Source: Lathyrus oleraceus
Lineage: Eukaryota > Streptophyta > Magnoliopsida > Fabales > Fabaceae
NCBI RefSeq assembly: GCF_024323335.1
Contig: NC_066581.1
Location: 231,648,539-231,712,538, forward strand
Direction of reading: 5' to 3'
DNA: 64,000 nt
The position numbers were made by a program, and so were the translations under genes. Below are positions 1 to 11,989 of this stretch, in pieces (within the stretch, counting starts at the first letter, position 1; every line of letters begins with the position of its first letter). The notes below the pieces were generated by a model. It worked only from the letters and a program-made list of their open reading frames with translations, was not told the origin of the DNA and made no database searches.

Positions 1-500
1 TCCCCAGTAGAGTCGTCGGTAAACGTCTTGTCTGGTTCCAGTTGCAAAAATCTTTTTCCTCCCCAGTTGGAGATGCCATCGGTAAATGGCCTCGTCTTGC
101 TTCGATATCGGTAAATATCGAATGCCCAATTTAGCCGCCATCGGTAAATGGCCTCGCTTTCTTCGATATCAGTAAATATCGAATCCCCAGTCGGAGCAAC
201 CATCGGTAAATGGTCTTGCTGAAGTTGATATCGGTAAATATCAAGTTGTTTTGAAGCCACCATCGGTAAATGGTCTTGCTTCCTTTTAATATCAAATTCC
301 CAGTTGAAGCCACCATCAGTAAATGGTCTTGCTTCCTTTGAAAGTTGTTTCCCAGCAGCCATCGGTAAATGGTCTCGCTGACGTTGATATCGGTAAATAT
401 CAAATATCCAGTTCCCAGCTAAGTAACCATCGGTAAATGGTTTTGATTTCCTGAAGTAGTATTGTGCAGCCGTCATCGGTAAATGGCCAGGCTTTTCTTT
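1..500 (+). repeat. Tandem repeat array in Ogre-like 3' UTR
   Basis: About eight imperfect units of roughly 55-65 bp. Each has a CCATCGGTAAATGG block, usually followed by GATATCGGTAAATATC and a 'cccagt' spacer. Both blocks are small hairpins with the same loop (CGGTAA) and different stems. The array lies just upstream of a polypurine tract and an LTR start, so it occupies the 3' UTR of an LTR retrotransposon whose body is left of the window. Tandem arrays in this position are known for legume Ogre-type elements and can seed satellite DNA. Confidence 0.75.
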
Positions 501-610
501 GTATCATATCCCGCAGAGTGCAAATTTCTACGGTTCTTTGGTATTCAATCCCTGTTTACCTTGAAGGTCTGACAGCCGTTGCTCTCATCCGTTCAGGTTC
601 CCAGTTGATT

Positions 611-623
611 GAATAGGGGCAGC
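611..623 (+). other. Polypurine tract of the Ogre-like element
   Basis: A purine-rich stretch (GAATAGGGGCAGC) directly abuts TGTAGCACC at 624, which reads as an LTR start. This marks the plus-strand priming site and shows that the downstream LTR is the 3' LTR of an element entering from the left. Confidence 0.6.
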
Positions 624-3601
624 TGTAGCACCTCAAATTTGCACCTCCCATTTGTATATACATTTCATTTTTAGGTCAATAATATTGCATTCACATTGCA
701 TAGCATGTTACATGTCATCAGTCAAGACTGGTCAGGAGATTCAACTGTGCAAGGCAACAAGAGCATTTTCCATGAAATCAAAGCCCTAGGGTGGTTCCAT
801 TGAGCTCACATGACCCAAGGATCATTTGGAAGCAATGTGGCCAAGTGTTGAAGGCTCAGAACTCATCAGTTCATGTGCAAATCATCTGAGGCCCATAGCA
901 GTCAATAGAAGTCAACTGCAAAGTCAACTGTGGATTTGGAGGTGGGAAGTGGTTAGAGATGCTTCATTCATGTTCAAACAAGTCTCATTTGACATTTCAA
1001 ACACTCACATTGAAGAATTTGAAGTCAGGTCAAGACTTTCCCAAAATAGCAAGTGACCCATAATTTGAAATTTCCAAAAATGGCAAGGTTTTGGACCAAC
1101 TTCAACTCAAGATTACATCATTAAGAAAGCTTCAAATGAAATTTTGTCCAAAATGAAAGTTGAAGATCTTTCTCTCCCATTTCCAAAAAGTCCAAGATCA
1201 TGAATTTCTCATGTGTGTTTGAGGAGATATGATCCAATCATGGCAAAGTGTGTACGAAAAGTCAAATGGACATAACTTTTGAACCAAAGCTCCAAAATGA
1301 GTGGTTCTTTTTGCATTTTGATCCTCATAACATGTACTTTCCAAGCATATCATTACATGGCATAAATTTCCTTTGCATGGGCATGTGCTTATTCATGAAG
1401 ATTTTTGAAGAAAATTCCATAAAATCATTTTGGTTGATCATGAGCATACCAAACCATTTCCAAAGGGTGCATGGACTGATTTTAAGTGGATTTGGGCCTT
1501 GTATAAGTACTGTTCACGCATGCATGGGGTGCATGAGGTGAAAAACACATTTTGCACATACACCTTCAAACTTGCTAATCTCATTTGCATTTGGCCTAAA
1601 CATGATTTGAGCATCATTAGCATGTGGTATATATGGTTAATCATAATTGTATTGGTCATTAGCTACAATTTCAGATCTGAATCAAAAAATCATCAAAATT
1701 CTTCTCTCAAATTTTTTTCAAAATTCTTCACACAAGAGCATTCTCTATTGATTGATTCATGCTCAGGATGTGTTTTTGAGGAGATTTGGACGTGGAATTG
1801 GATCAAGCCGTGCCATATTTGCTCATATTCAAAGCTTGAAGCATCCATGGAGATTTCAAAATTAACTGGATTCGTGCTTGTTTGAGCTTCATTCCTTCCA
1901 TCAATCACCTCCACAAGCATCATAGAAGAATTCTGGAACATTACAAGCCTTGTATCACGCGATTCCAGGTTCTGTTCATCAAGAAGGTCAGTTTTCGAGT
2001 TCAATTATTTTGCAATTCATTAGGATATTCATGTAGATCGTTGATTGGTGAGCATGCTGGTATGAAATTCGAGTGAATTGGTGCACTATACGCAAAGTTA
2101 TGCATTATTGAAAGTTTGATGCAAATTTTTATTTCCTTCGATTTGGATGATATATGATGATTCATGTTAATTTGTGGTTTGATCTTGAATGTGTATGAGA
2201 GGATGAATCGATTGGTATAGGTTTTAATGATTTCTGGACTGTTTTGTGATTTGCTGGGAATTTGTTCTTGAAGTTCATCCTGGAGATGATGAACTTCATG
2301 CATTTCCAGAATAGCTACGAATGCGCTAGGAATTTGCTACGGTTTCTTCATCCATTAGCTACCGTTTCTGGAAACGCGCTGGGCTTAGGGTTTAGGACCA
2401 AAACGTGGTCGTTTTAGCTGGCGCGCCAAATTCAAAATTGGCTGAGGTTCGAGTCCGAGCGAAGGACCTTTTTCAAATGCTTTACCATTTTCTCACTTTC
2501 CCTCCATATTTGGCCATGCTATTCATTTTTTATTTCAATTTTTTCCATCAACTTCAAAAAATCACAATAAATTGAAAAATGCATCAATTTCACTCCAATT
2601 TTTTGCACAATGCTCCTTATCCTGTCTAGTTTTTTATGAGCATAAATTTGCAAGTTGTGCTTGGCTGGAAAAATGATTTGTGCTAGGATGTTTGAATACA
2701 TATGCATGTGTGATATTGCCTTGCTCCTTTCATCATAAAATGCTCAAAAATGATCCAATGAACCTGGAATTTTGTGTGTAGCTTCTTGACACATTAAGGA
2801 ACATTTTGGCTTGGGTTTGATATTTTTCCCATGATCCAATTCTGTTTTATGCTCATGCTAACTTGGTGTGACAATTTGTGTCACACATTTGGTTGCTTGA
2901 ATTGTACAATGTGATTGCCATGCCAAATGATGTCCAATGCTTCTGAGTTTTTGTGTGTTGTATGTTATGGATGTCTAGATTGCTCATGATTTTTTTCAGA
3001 TTTTTTGGAATCATTTCTGTTTTGATTGAAATTTTTCATTCATGATGATCACATATGAACTTTGAAATTGCCTTTGACCTCACTTGATCATGAAATGCAT
3101 TTGGTTAATGATTTTGATGTGAGCCTTTTTAGGACATGTCAATAAGTGTTTGAAGTTGATTTGTGTTAAGTTTGAAGTTCTGTTTGACTTTTTGACCCTC
3201 TTTTGACCCTAGGCTTTGACCTAGTGGTTTGGACTTACCATTTGGATTGTGGATTTCAGGTTCAAATGCACATTGCCATGATTGGAGTGGCTCATTCATT
3301 TAAGCCTGATTATTGGTTGATGTTGACTAAGACTTGTGTGTTTTGTAGGTTGATGCCAATTCATTTGTGTTTGCCTTGTGCCTTGCTCATTGTTGTCTGA
3401 TGATGCTTTGTCTGTCTGTGTGATTGACTGTTGGTTGTCTGTCCGTATAGTTGAACTGATTGGTTTAGATTTTTTCACAGGTACCTAAGTTGCTTTGAGT
3501 TCACTTGAACTTGCTTTGCTAGCTTGCGGTTTGCTTACCACTGAGGTATAGTTCTTCTAACTTCATGTAGTCTGGAAGACCTGTCCTGTTATGTGGGCAG
3601 G

Positions 3602-5526
3602 TGTAACACCCCGATAAAATATGATAATTATTTAATTTAAGTTTAATAGTATATTATGATGATAATATGAATGAGAGGGTATTATTTTTCAAAATAAAAG
3701 ATAAACCCTTCATATATATTATTATTAGTATATTTATTAATTTAATTAAATAATTGGAATATTATTGGATTATTATTATTGGAATAAAAAGTTGGAATCA
3801 GTAAAGAGTCCCATTTGGTAAAAAGGTTTTACACGTGAAAACAGAGAAGAAACTGAGAAAGGGAGAAGAAGAGGCTAGAGCTCAAGAGGAGAATTCACGA
3901 TTGTTGAAGGTCAAAGAAGGATTTGCCGGATTAACTCAGGTAAGGGGGGTTTATCGTCGTTTAATGGGTATTATGGGTTAACATGTAATGGGTAGTAATA
4001 AGCCATTGAATCGACTCTAATTAGGATGATGAATGTTGCAAATTGTGAACTTATGGATGGATGAGATATGGGTTTATAATTGAAGAAAATTCGTAGGAAT
4101 TAGATTTAATAAGGTTAGAAATTGTGAAATTGAATGGGTATGATCTGTGTTAGATAATATGAACGAATGCTGTGTAAAAAAATTGGACTGTGGGAGGTTG
4201 GATCTGAGAAATCTCGTAGCAGAGAAAACCCATAGCAGATCTGGAATTTGGTTTCTGGTCATACGCATATGACACTAGGCCATACGCGTATGAGATGGCC
4301 TGGTACGCGTATGGGATGAGGCCATACGCGTATGAATGAAGAAGATGATGTTCTAACGTAGTTTTGTCTCTGTTGGTACGCGTATGGGAGAAGTGGTACG
4401 CGTAGCATACGCGTATGAGACAGGCCATACGCGTATGGGCATGAGGCATACGTGTATGGGCAGAAGTTTGATTTTTCTGAGCTGTTGTTGTGCAGTTTTG
4501 GTCGTTTCAGTTGAGTGATGTAATTTAGCTGATGTATGATATAGTAGGGATCTTTTCCCGTTGTTTTGAGTAGTATAAGAATTAGTAGAGTGTGTTAATA
4601 CTGTGATTTATTATCTGGCATGACATGATATGATTATGTGATAAATATGCTGATGATGTATGATGGTATGCATAATGCTGTGAATATATATATTATGTAT
4701 GCAATTGTGGATGGACTGTTTATGGCTTAGAGTGTGAGCATATGTCCATTGTGGATTGTTGTCGATGTTTGCATGCTAGGTGATTTAGCGTGCATAGCAT
4801 GGCCTTTATGGTGGTAGCTAATTCCCATGGTGAGGAATTAGTGAGTGAGTCACTAGGTCTCAAATGAGTGGGACTAGTGAGCTTGGTAGCCGTATCTGGG
4901 TTTGATCGGTGAGGTTGAACTATGTGTTCACGAATAGTCGGTACCGCATGCATGGAGTCTCATTACATAATGTATGTATGGCGTATAATATGAATGGATG
5001 TATTCCAATATTATACGTGTGTTTTGTGTTTGTGTTGAGTATGATTATGAGTTGACGTTGCCGTTGCTGAATGTGTGATATGATTAGGGTGATGAATATG
5101 TTAATTTACTTAACATTACATGATATTTTATAATGCTTATTATATCGATTGAGGAACTCACCCTTACAACTATGTTTCAGGTAACGAGCAGTGACTGAGT
5201 AGAAGCTAGTGCTTGGAGTCTAGTGTAGTTCCTTAGTGGGTCATGCTCTGGTATATGTAACATCGGGACGGGATGTTTTATTTTGTTTTCATTTTTTTTG
5301 GTTGTTGAACAATTTTACATGTAATGTGTTACATGGTTTGCATGTTGTTAGATTTCTATCCGCTGCGAATTGTGCAATGTTTTATTTTGACTAATAAATG
5401 AGCATGATAAGTTATTTTGGTGAATGGTGTGAAGTGTCAAGTGTGACACCCTGAAATTGCATATCTACTCTGATTCATATTTTGTTGTTTTAATTAATTA
5501 TTGGGGTATTTTAGAAGGGTGTTACA
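3602..5526 (+). repeat. 5' LTR of the Tekay element
   Basis: 1,925 bp, TG...CA ends. Contains a CACGTG G-box core at 3832-3837 and, at 4260-4457, nine copies or variants of the palindrome CATACGCGTATG. LTRs of this kind drive transcription of the element. Confidence 0.92.
4260..4457 (+). repeat. Cluster of CATACGCGTATG palindromes in the 5' LTR
   Basis: Perfect 12-bp palindromes occur at 4281, 4323, 4408 and 4427, with variants at 4260 (CATACGCATATG), 4303, 4376, 4396 and 4446 (CATACGTGTATG). The same cluster is present at the matching place in the 3' LTR (10723-10923). At 4260 the 3' LTR still has the perfect form, so this site changed after insertion. Confidence 0.85.
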
Positions 5527-5530
5527 TTAG

Positions 5531-5542
5531 TGGTATCAGAGC
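5531..5542 (+). other. Primer binding site (tRNA-iMet) of the Tekay element
   Basis: TGGTATCAGAGC, complementary to the 3' end of plant initiator methionine tRNA, four bases after the 5' LTR. Confidence 0.92.
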
Positions 5543-5652
5543 ATAGTCGGTCGAGTCGAGTCGTAATTATTCTGTTTCCCTGTATGTGATAGGTGTTGTG
5601 TAACCCTATCAGTACTTATTGTTTTAGCTTGTTGGATTAACTCAGAATAGAG

Positions 5653-7599
5653 ATGGCTGGAAGAGGTAGAGACGATGCTGCGATTGCTGAGGCTCTGGGT
5701 ATGCTAGCTGGAGTACTTGGAGGAAATCCGAATGTTGTGGGATTAGGAGCTACTCGTCAACTGAGTGAGTTCCAGAGGAACAATCCTCCAATGTTCAAAG
5801 GAGCATACGATCCAGATGGTGCTCAGAAGTGGTTGAAGGAGATCGAGAGGATCTTCCGAGTGACTGAGTGTGCCGATAACCAGAAGGTCAGGTTCGGTAC
5901 GCATATGCTGTCAGAGGAAGCAGATGATTGGTGGGTTGCTGCCCGCACTGAGTTGGAAGCTGCTGGGAGTGCTGAGATCACTTGGGCGGTGTTCAGAGAG
6001 AGATTCCTGAGGAAGTACTTTCCAGAGGATGTCAGAGGAAAGAAAGAGATAGAGTTCTTAGAATTGAAGCAGGGCAACCGGTCTGTTACTGAGTATGCTG
6101 CTAAGTTCACAGAGCTATCAAAGTATTACACTCCCTATGATGAGGCTACTGAGGAATTTTCAAAATGTGTGAAGTTTGAGAACGGGTTACGTCCCGAGAT
6201 CAAGCAGGCTATTGGGTATCAGCGGATTAGAGTGTTTTCTGACTTGGTTGACTGTTGCAGGATTTTTGAACAGGATACCAAGGCCAGAGCGGAGAGCTAT
6301 CAGCAGAGGGTTGATAGGAAAGGCAAGAATCAGAATGATCGTGGGAAACCGTATGCAGCTGGCAAAGGTTTCCAGAGACAGAGTGGGATGAAGAGACCTA
6401 GTGGGGGAGACTCCAGTCCCCCTGCTAAGTGTTACAGATGTGGTCAAGCTGGACATCGTATCCATGAGTGTACCAGTACTGAGAAGAAGTGTTTCAAGTG
6501 TGGAAAAGGTGGTCACCTGGCTGCAGAGTGCCGGTTGAAGACTATGACTTGTTTCAACTGTGGAGAGGTGGGTCATATCAGTCCACAGTGTCCTAAGCCT
6601 AAGAAAGAGAACCAGTCGGGAGGCAAGGTCTTTGCTTTATCGGGTTCTGAGACTTTTGCAGATGATCGTTTGATCCGAGGTACGTGTTATATTAATGGCT
6701 TTCCTCTTGTAGCTATTATTGACACAGGTGCGACTCATTCCTTTATATCTTTGGATTGTGCGGTGAAACTTAAATTAGAGATATCTGAGAGGCATGGGAG
6801 TATGGTGATTGATACTCCTGCGAAGGGTTCAGTGACTACTACTTCAGTTTGTTTAAATTGCCCTTTGAGTATTTTTGGTAGAGACTTTGGGATGGACCTC
6901 GTGTGTCTTCCACTAGTGCAGATTGATGTTATCCTGGGTATGAACTGGTTGGTGTTTAACCGAGTTTATATCAACTGTTTTGATAAGATTGTGATCTTTC
7001 CTGAGATTGAGGAAGGAAAGAGTTTGTTTCTATCAGCAAGGCAGGTGAATGAGGCAGTAGCAGATGGGGCAGAGTTGTTTATGCTGTTAGCGACTTTGGA
7101 GGCTAAAGATAAACTGATGATTTGCAATCTAGCCGTGGTGTGTGATTTTCCTGACGTGTTTCCTGAAGAAGTTAATGAATTACCGCCAGAGCGTGAAGTT
7201 GAGTTCTCGATTGATTTGGTACCTGGTACTAGGCCGATATCGATGGCTCCGTACCGTATGTCTGCTGTTGAGTTAACTGAATTGAAGAGTCAGCTGGAAG
7301 ATCTGTTGGATAAGAAATTTATTCGTCCGAGTGTGTCACCGTGGGGCACACCAGTGTTATTAGTTAAGAAGAAAGAAGGTACTATGAGGTTGTGTGTGGA
7401 CTACAGGCAACTGAATAAAGTGACGATCAAGAATCGGTATCCTTTGCCGAGGATTGATGATTTGATGGATCAGTTGGTTGGTGCAAGTGTGTTCAGCAAA
7501 ATAGATTTGAGATCGGGGTATCATCAGATACGTGTGAAAACTGAAGATATCAGAAGTCTGCTTTCAGAACAAGGTATGGACATTATGAGTATTCTGTAA
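5653..7599 (+). pseudogene. Tekay gag-protease-RT (N-terminal part)
   Basis: Starts with ATG 126 bp after the LTR, preceded by the primer site. Residues ~60-200 are a Ty3-type gag domain (the LELKQGN and EYAAKF motifs are visible). Three CCHC zinc knuckles follow at about residues 259, 279 and 299. The aspartic protease active site DTGA is at about residue 356. The reverse transcriptase begins around residue 500, with the [10 protein letters not shown] and [12 protein letters not shown] motifs. The frame is lost at about 7552, where a single base is missing; the shifted reading ends at the stop 7597-7599 while RT continues in another frame. Gag and protease look intact; the fused polyprotein does not. 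Confidence 0.93.
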
Positions 7600-8354
7600 T
7601 GCCTTTTGGTGTGACTAATGCGCCTGGGGTATTTATGGAGTATATGAATAGGATTTTCCATCCGTACCTAGACAAGTTTGTTGTGGTGTTTATTGACGAT
7701 ATTTTGGTGCATTCGAAATCTGAAGAAGAGCATGCTGAACATTTGAGAGTGGTTTTAGGAGTTCTACGAGAAAAGAAGTTATTTGCTAAACTGTCCAAGT
7801 GTGAATTTTGGTTAGAAGAGGTTAGTTTTCTTGGTCATGTGGTTTCAAGAGGTGGTGTTGCTGTTGATCCTTCTAAGATAGAAGCGGTATCTAAGTGGGA
7901 AGCTCCGAAGTCAGTTTCTGAGATAAGGAGTTTTCTTGGACTTGCTGGTTATTATAGGAAATTCATTGAGGGATTTTCTAAGTTGGCGTTACCGTTGACG
8001 ATGTTGACTAGAAAAGGGCAAGCGTTTGTTTGGGACTCAACATGTGAAGAAGGTTTCCAAGAGTTAAAGAGAAGGTTAACTACTGCTCCTATTATGATAT
8101 TACCAAGTCCGTCGGAACCATTTGAGGTTTACTGTGATGCTTCATTGTTGGGTTTGGGTGGTGTTTTGATGCAGAATAAGCAGGTTGTAGCTTATGCTTC
8201 GAGACAACTGAAGGTTCATGAGAGGAACTATCCGACACACGATTTAGAGTTGGCAGCTGTGGTATTTGTTCTGAAGTTATGGAGGCATTACTTGTACGGG
8301 TCAAGATTTGAGGTTTTCAGTGACCATAAAAGTTTAAAGTATTTGTTTGATTAG
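7599..8354 (+). pseudogene. Tekay RT (catalytic part) and RNase H
   Basis: Continues the RT in the next frame: the MPFGVTNAP motif is at the start and the catalytic FIDDIL (YXDD-like) motif near 7690. RNase H begins around 8125 (FEVYCDAS with the first catalytic Asp). The frame stops at 8352-8354 (TAG), where family members have a glutamine codon. A CAG-to-TAG change is a C-to-T transition in a CHG context, as expected from deamination of methylated cytosine. Coding resumes directly after the stop. Confidence 0.92.
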
Positions 8355-8366
8355 AAAGAGCTGAAT

Positions 8367-9683
8367 ATGAGACAGAGGAGATGGTTAGAGTTTCTGAAGG
8401 ATTATGACTTTGGTTTGAATTACCATCCGGGTAAAGCAAACGTAGTGGCTGATGCATTGAGTCGGAAATCATTGCATATGTCTATGTTAATGGTTAAGGA
8501 ATTGGATTTAATTGAGCAGTTTAGAGACTTGAGTTTGGTGTGTGAGAGTACTCACAATAGTGTTAAATTGGGAATGTTGAAGTTAACCAGTGGTATTCTG
8601 GATGAGATTAGAGAGGATCAGAAATCCGATGTGCTTTTGGTTGATAAGTTGACTCTAGTGAATCAAGGTCAAGGTGGTGAATTCAGAGTTGATGAGAATG
8701 GTGTTTTGAAATTTGGTAATCGGGTGTGTATTCCGGATGTTACCGAACTTAAGAAGAGTATTCTTGAGGAAGGACATCGTAGTGGCCTGAGTATTCATCC
8801 TGGGGCTACGAAGATGTATCATGATTTGAAAAAGTTATTTTGGTGGCCGGGAATGAAAAGGGAAATTGCGAGTTTTGTTTATTCTTGTTTGACTTGTCAG
8901 AAGTCAAAGATTGAGCATCAGAAGCCGTCTGGGCTAATGCAACCGCTGGCTATTCCAGAGTGGAAGTGGGATAGTATCAGTATGGATTTTGTTTATGGTT
9001 TACCGAGGACAATTAAGAATTTTGAAGCTATTTGGGTAATTGTTGACAGATTGACAAAATCGGCTCATTTCATTCCGATCATAATGGATTATCCGTTAGA
9101 GAGATTAGCTGAGTTGTATATTGAGAAAATTGTAAGTTTGCATGGTATTCCGTCGAGTATTGTTTCGGACAGAGATCCTAGATTTACATCGAAGTTCTGG
9201 GAAGGTATGCAGAGGGCTTTGGGAACTAAGCTGAGATTGAGTTCTGCATATCATCCGCAGACTGATGGTCAGACTGAGAGGACGATTCAGTCACTGGAGG
9301 ATCTTTTGAGGGCTTGTGTTTTGGAAAAGGGAGGTGCTTGGGATTGTTATTTACCTTTGATTGAGTTTACCTACAACAATAGTTTTCATTCGAGCATTGG
9401 TATGGCACCGTTTGAAGCTTTGTATGGTAGGAGATGTCGGACACCTTTATGTTGGTATGAGTCCGGTGAGAGTGTTGTGGTTGGACCGGAGATTGTTCAA
9501 CAAACTACGGAAAAGATTAAGATGATTCAGGAGAAGATGAGGATTGCTCAGAGTCGTCAGAAGAGTTATCACGACAAGAGGAGGAAGTCACTTGAGTTTC
9601 AAGAGGGAGATCATGTGTTTCTTCGTGTTACTCCGATAACTGGGGTTGGTCGAGCTTTGAAGTCGAAGAAGTTGACACCTTGA
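8367..9683 (+). pseudogene. Tekay RNase H end and integrase
   Basis: Carries the last part of RNase H (NVVADALSRK), then integrase: the HHCC zinc-binding N-terminus around 8775-8910 (CLTCQKSK), and the catalytic core with the first Asp in SMDFVYGL (~8985), the second in SDRDPRF (~9170) and the Glu in TDGQTERT (~9265-9285). Ends at a TGA at 9681-9683 where an arginine codon would be expected; CGA-to-TGA is a CG-context transition. The reading frame is otherwise undamaged. Confidence 0.92.
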
Positions 9684-9704
9684 TTTATTGGTCCTTATCA
9701 GATT

Positions 9705-10022
9705 TTGGAGAGGATAAGGGAGGTAGCCTATCGTATCGCTTTACCGCCGTCACTTGCGAATTTGCATGAGGTTTTTCATGTGTCTCAGTTGAGGAGGTAC
9801 ATTCCTGATCCGTCGCATGTGGTCCAAGTAGATGATGTACAGGTGAGAGATAACCTGACTGTTGAGACATCACCTATGAGGATCGAGGATCGAGAGTTGA
9901 AGCAGTTGCGAGGTAAAGAGATTGCTTTGGTAAAGGTAGCTTGGGGAGGACCAGCGGGTGGCAATGTGACTTGGGAACTTGAGAGTCAGATGAAGGAGTC
10001 TTATCCGGAGTTATTCGCTTGA
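9705..10022 (+). pseudogene. Tekay integrase C-terminus with chromodomain-like tail
   Basis: In the same frame as the preceding segment, after the TGA at 9681. Shows the FHVSQLRRY motif and a terminal chromodomain-like module (ALVKVAWGG and VTWELES), the region that in chromoviruses is thought to bias integration towards particular chromatin. Ends 42 bp before the 3' LTR. Confidence 0.88.
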
Positions 10023-10052
10023 GGTATGTTTTCGAGGACGAAAACTCTTTTA

Positions 10053-10064
10053 GTGGGGGAGAGT
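10053..10064 (+). other. Polypurine tract of the Tekay element
   Basis: GTGGGGGAGAGT directly precedes the 3' LTR start at 10065; primes plus-strand DNA synthesis. Confidence 0.88.
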
Positions 10065-11989
10065 TGTAACACCCCGATAAAATATGATAATTATTTAATT
10101 TAAGTTTAATAGTATATTATGATGATAATATGAATGAGAGGGTATTATTTTTCAAAATAAAAGATAAACCCTTCATATATATTATTATTAGTATATTTAT
10201 TAATTTAATTAAATAATTAGAATATTATTGGATTATTATTATTGGAATAAAAAGTTGGAATCAGTAAAGAGTCCCATTTGGTAAAAAGGTTTTACACGTG
10301 AAAACAGAGAAGAAACTGAGAAAGGGAGAAGAAGAGGCTAGAGCTCAAGAGGAGAATTCACGATTGTTGAAGGTCAAAGAAGGATTTTCCGGATTAACTC
10401 AGGTAAGGGGGGTTTATCGTCGTTTAATGGGTATTATGGGTTAACATGTAATGGGTAGTAATAAGCCATTGAATCGACTCTAATTAGGATGATGAATGTT
10501 GCAAATTGTGAACTTATGGATGGATGAGATATGGCTTTATAATTGAAGAAAATTCGTAGGAATTAGATGTAATAAGGTTAGAAATTGTGAAATTGAATGG
10601 GTATGATCTGTGTTAGATAATATGAACGAATGCTGTGTAAAAAAATTGGACTGTGGGAGGTTGGATCTGAGAAATCTCGTAGCAGAGAAAACCCATAGCA
10701 GATCTGGAATTTGGTTTCTGGTCATACGCGTATGACACTAGGCCATACGCGTATGAGATGACCTGGTACGCGTATGGGGTGAGGCCATACGCGTATGAAT
10801 GAAGAAGATGATGTTCTAACGTAGTTTTGTCTCTGTTGGTACGCGTATGGGAGAAGTGGTACGCGTAGCATACGCGTATGAGACAGGCCATACGCGTATG
10901 GGCATGAGGCATACGTGTATGGGCAGAAGTTTGATTTTTCTGAGCTGTTGTTGTGCAGTTTTGGTCGTTTCAGTTGAGTGATGTAATTTAGCTGATGTAT
11001 GATATATTAGGGATCATTTCCCGTTGTTTTGAGTAGTATAAGTATTAGTAGAGTGTGTTAATACTGTGATTTATTATCTGGCATGACATGATATGATTAT
11101 GTGATAAATATGCTGATGATGTATGATGGTATGCATAATGCTGTGAATATATCTATTATGTATGCAATTGTGGATGGACTGTTTATGGCTTAGAGTGTGA
11201 GCATATGTCCATTGTGGATTGTTGTCGATGTTTGCATGCTAGGTGATTTAGCGTGCATAGCATGGCCTTTATGGTGATAGCTAATTCCCATGGTGAGGAA
11301 TTAGTGAGTGAGTCACTAGGTCTCAAATGAGTGGGACTAGTGAGCTTGGTAGCCGTATCTGGGTTTGATCGGTGAGGTTGAACTATGTGTTCATGAATAG
11401 TCGGTACCGCATGCATGGAGTCTCATTACATAATGTATGTATGGCGTATAATATGAATGGATGTATTCCAATATTATACGTGTGTTTTGTGTTTGTGTTG
11501 AGTATGATTATGAGTTGACGTTGTCGTTGCTGAATGTGTGATATGATTAGGGTGATGAATGTGTTAATTTACTTAACATTACATGATATTTTATAATGCT
11601 TATTATATCGATTGAGGAACTCACCCTTACAACTATGTTTCAGGTAACGAGCAGTGACTGAGTAGAAGCTAGTGCTTGGAGTCTAGTGTAGTTCCTTAGT
11701 GGGTCATGCTCTGGTATATGTAACATCGGGACGGGATGTTTTATTTTGTTTTCATTTTTTTTGGTTGTTGAACAATTTTACATGTAATGTGTTACATGGT
11801 TTGCATGTTGTTAGATTTCTATCCGCTGCGAATTGTGCAATGTTTTACTTTGACTAATAAATGAGCATGATAAGTTATTTTGGTGAATGGTGTGAAGTGT
11901 CAAGTGTGACACCCTGAAAATGCATATCTACTCTGATTCATATTTTGTTGTTTTAATTAATTATTGGGGTATTTTAGAAGGGTGTTACA
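10065..11989 (+). repeat. 3' LTR of the Tekay element
   Basis: 1,925 bp, same length as the 5' LTR, about 99% identical by eye. Repeats the palindrome cluster (10723-10923). Followed by the target duplication GCAGG and resumed Ogre LTR sequence. Confidence 0.93.

Larger units (their letters stand above)
3602..11989 (+). mobile_element. Complete Ty3/gypsy Tekay-type chromovirus, nested in the Ogre LTR
   Basis: An 8,388-bp element with two 1,925-bp LTRs (TGTAACACC...GGTGTTACA) flanked by identical 5-bp target duplications GCAGG (3597-3601 and 11990-11994). Order: 5' LTR, initiator-Met primer site, gag with three CCHC knuckles, protease, RT, RNase H, integrase, chromodomain-like tail, polypurine tract, 3' LTR. 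I count about 17 substitutions and no indels between the LTRs (~0.9%), i.e. a recent insertion. The polyprotein is broken by one frameshift (~7552) and two in-frame stops (8352, 9681), so this copy cannot make its own full polyprotein. The C-terminal chromodomain-like end (tryptophan-glutamate-leucine-glutamate-serine region near 9970-9985) is typical of the Tekay/Del clade. Confidence 0.93.

Noticed and set aside
1..500. CRISPR-like look of the 1-500 array
   Set aside because: Eukaryotic sequence; units drift along their whole length, without constant repeats and unique spacers, and the array sits before a PPT and LTR.
4074..4953. Minus-strand frames in the 5' LTR, repeated in the 3' LTR (10537-11416)
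   Set aside because: Present in both LTRs only because the LTRs are duplicates; the amino acid repeats are the translated CATACGCGTATG palindromes.
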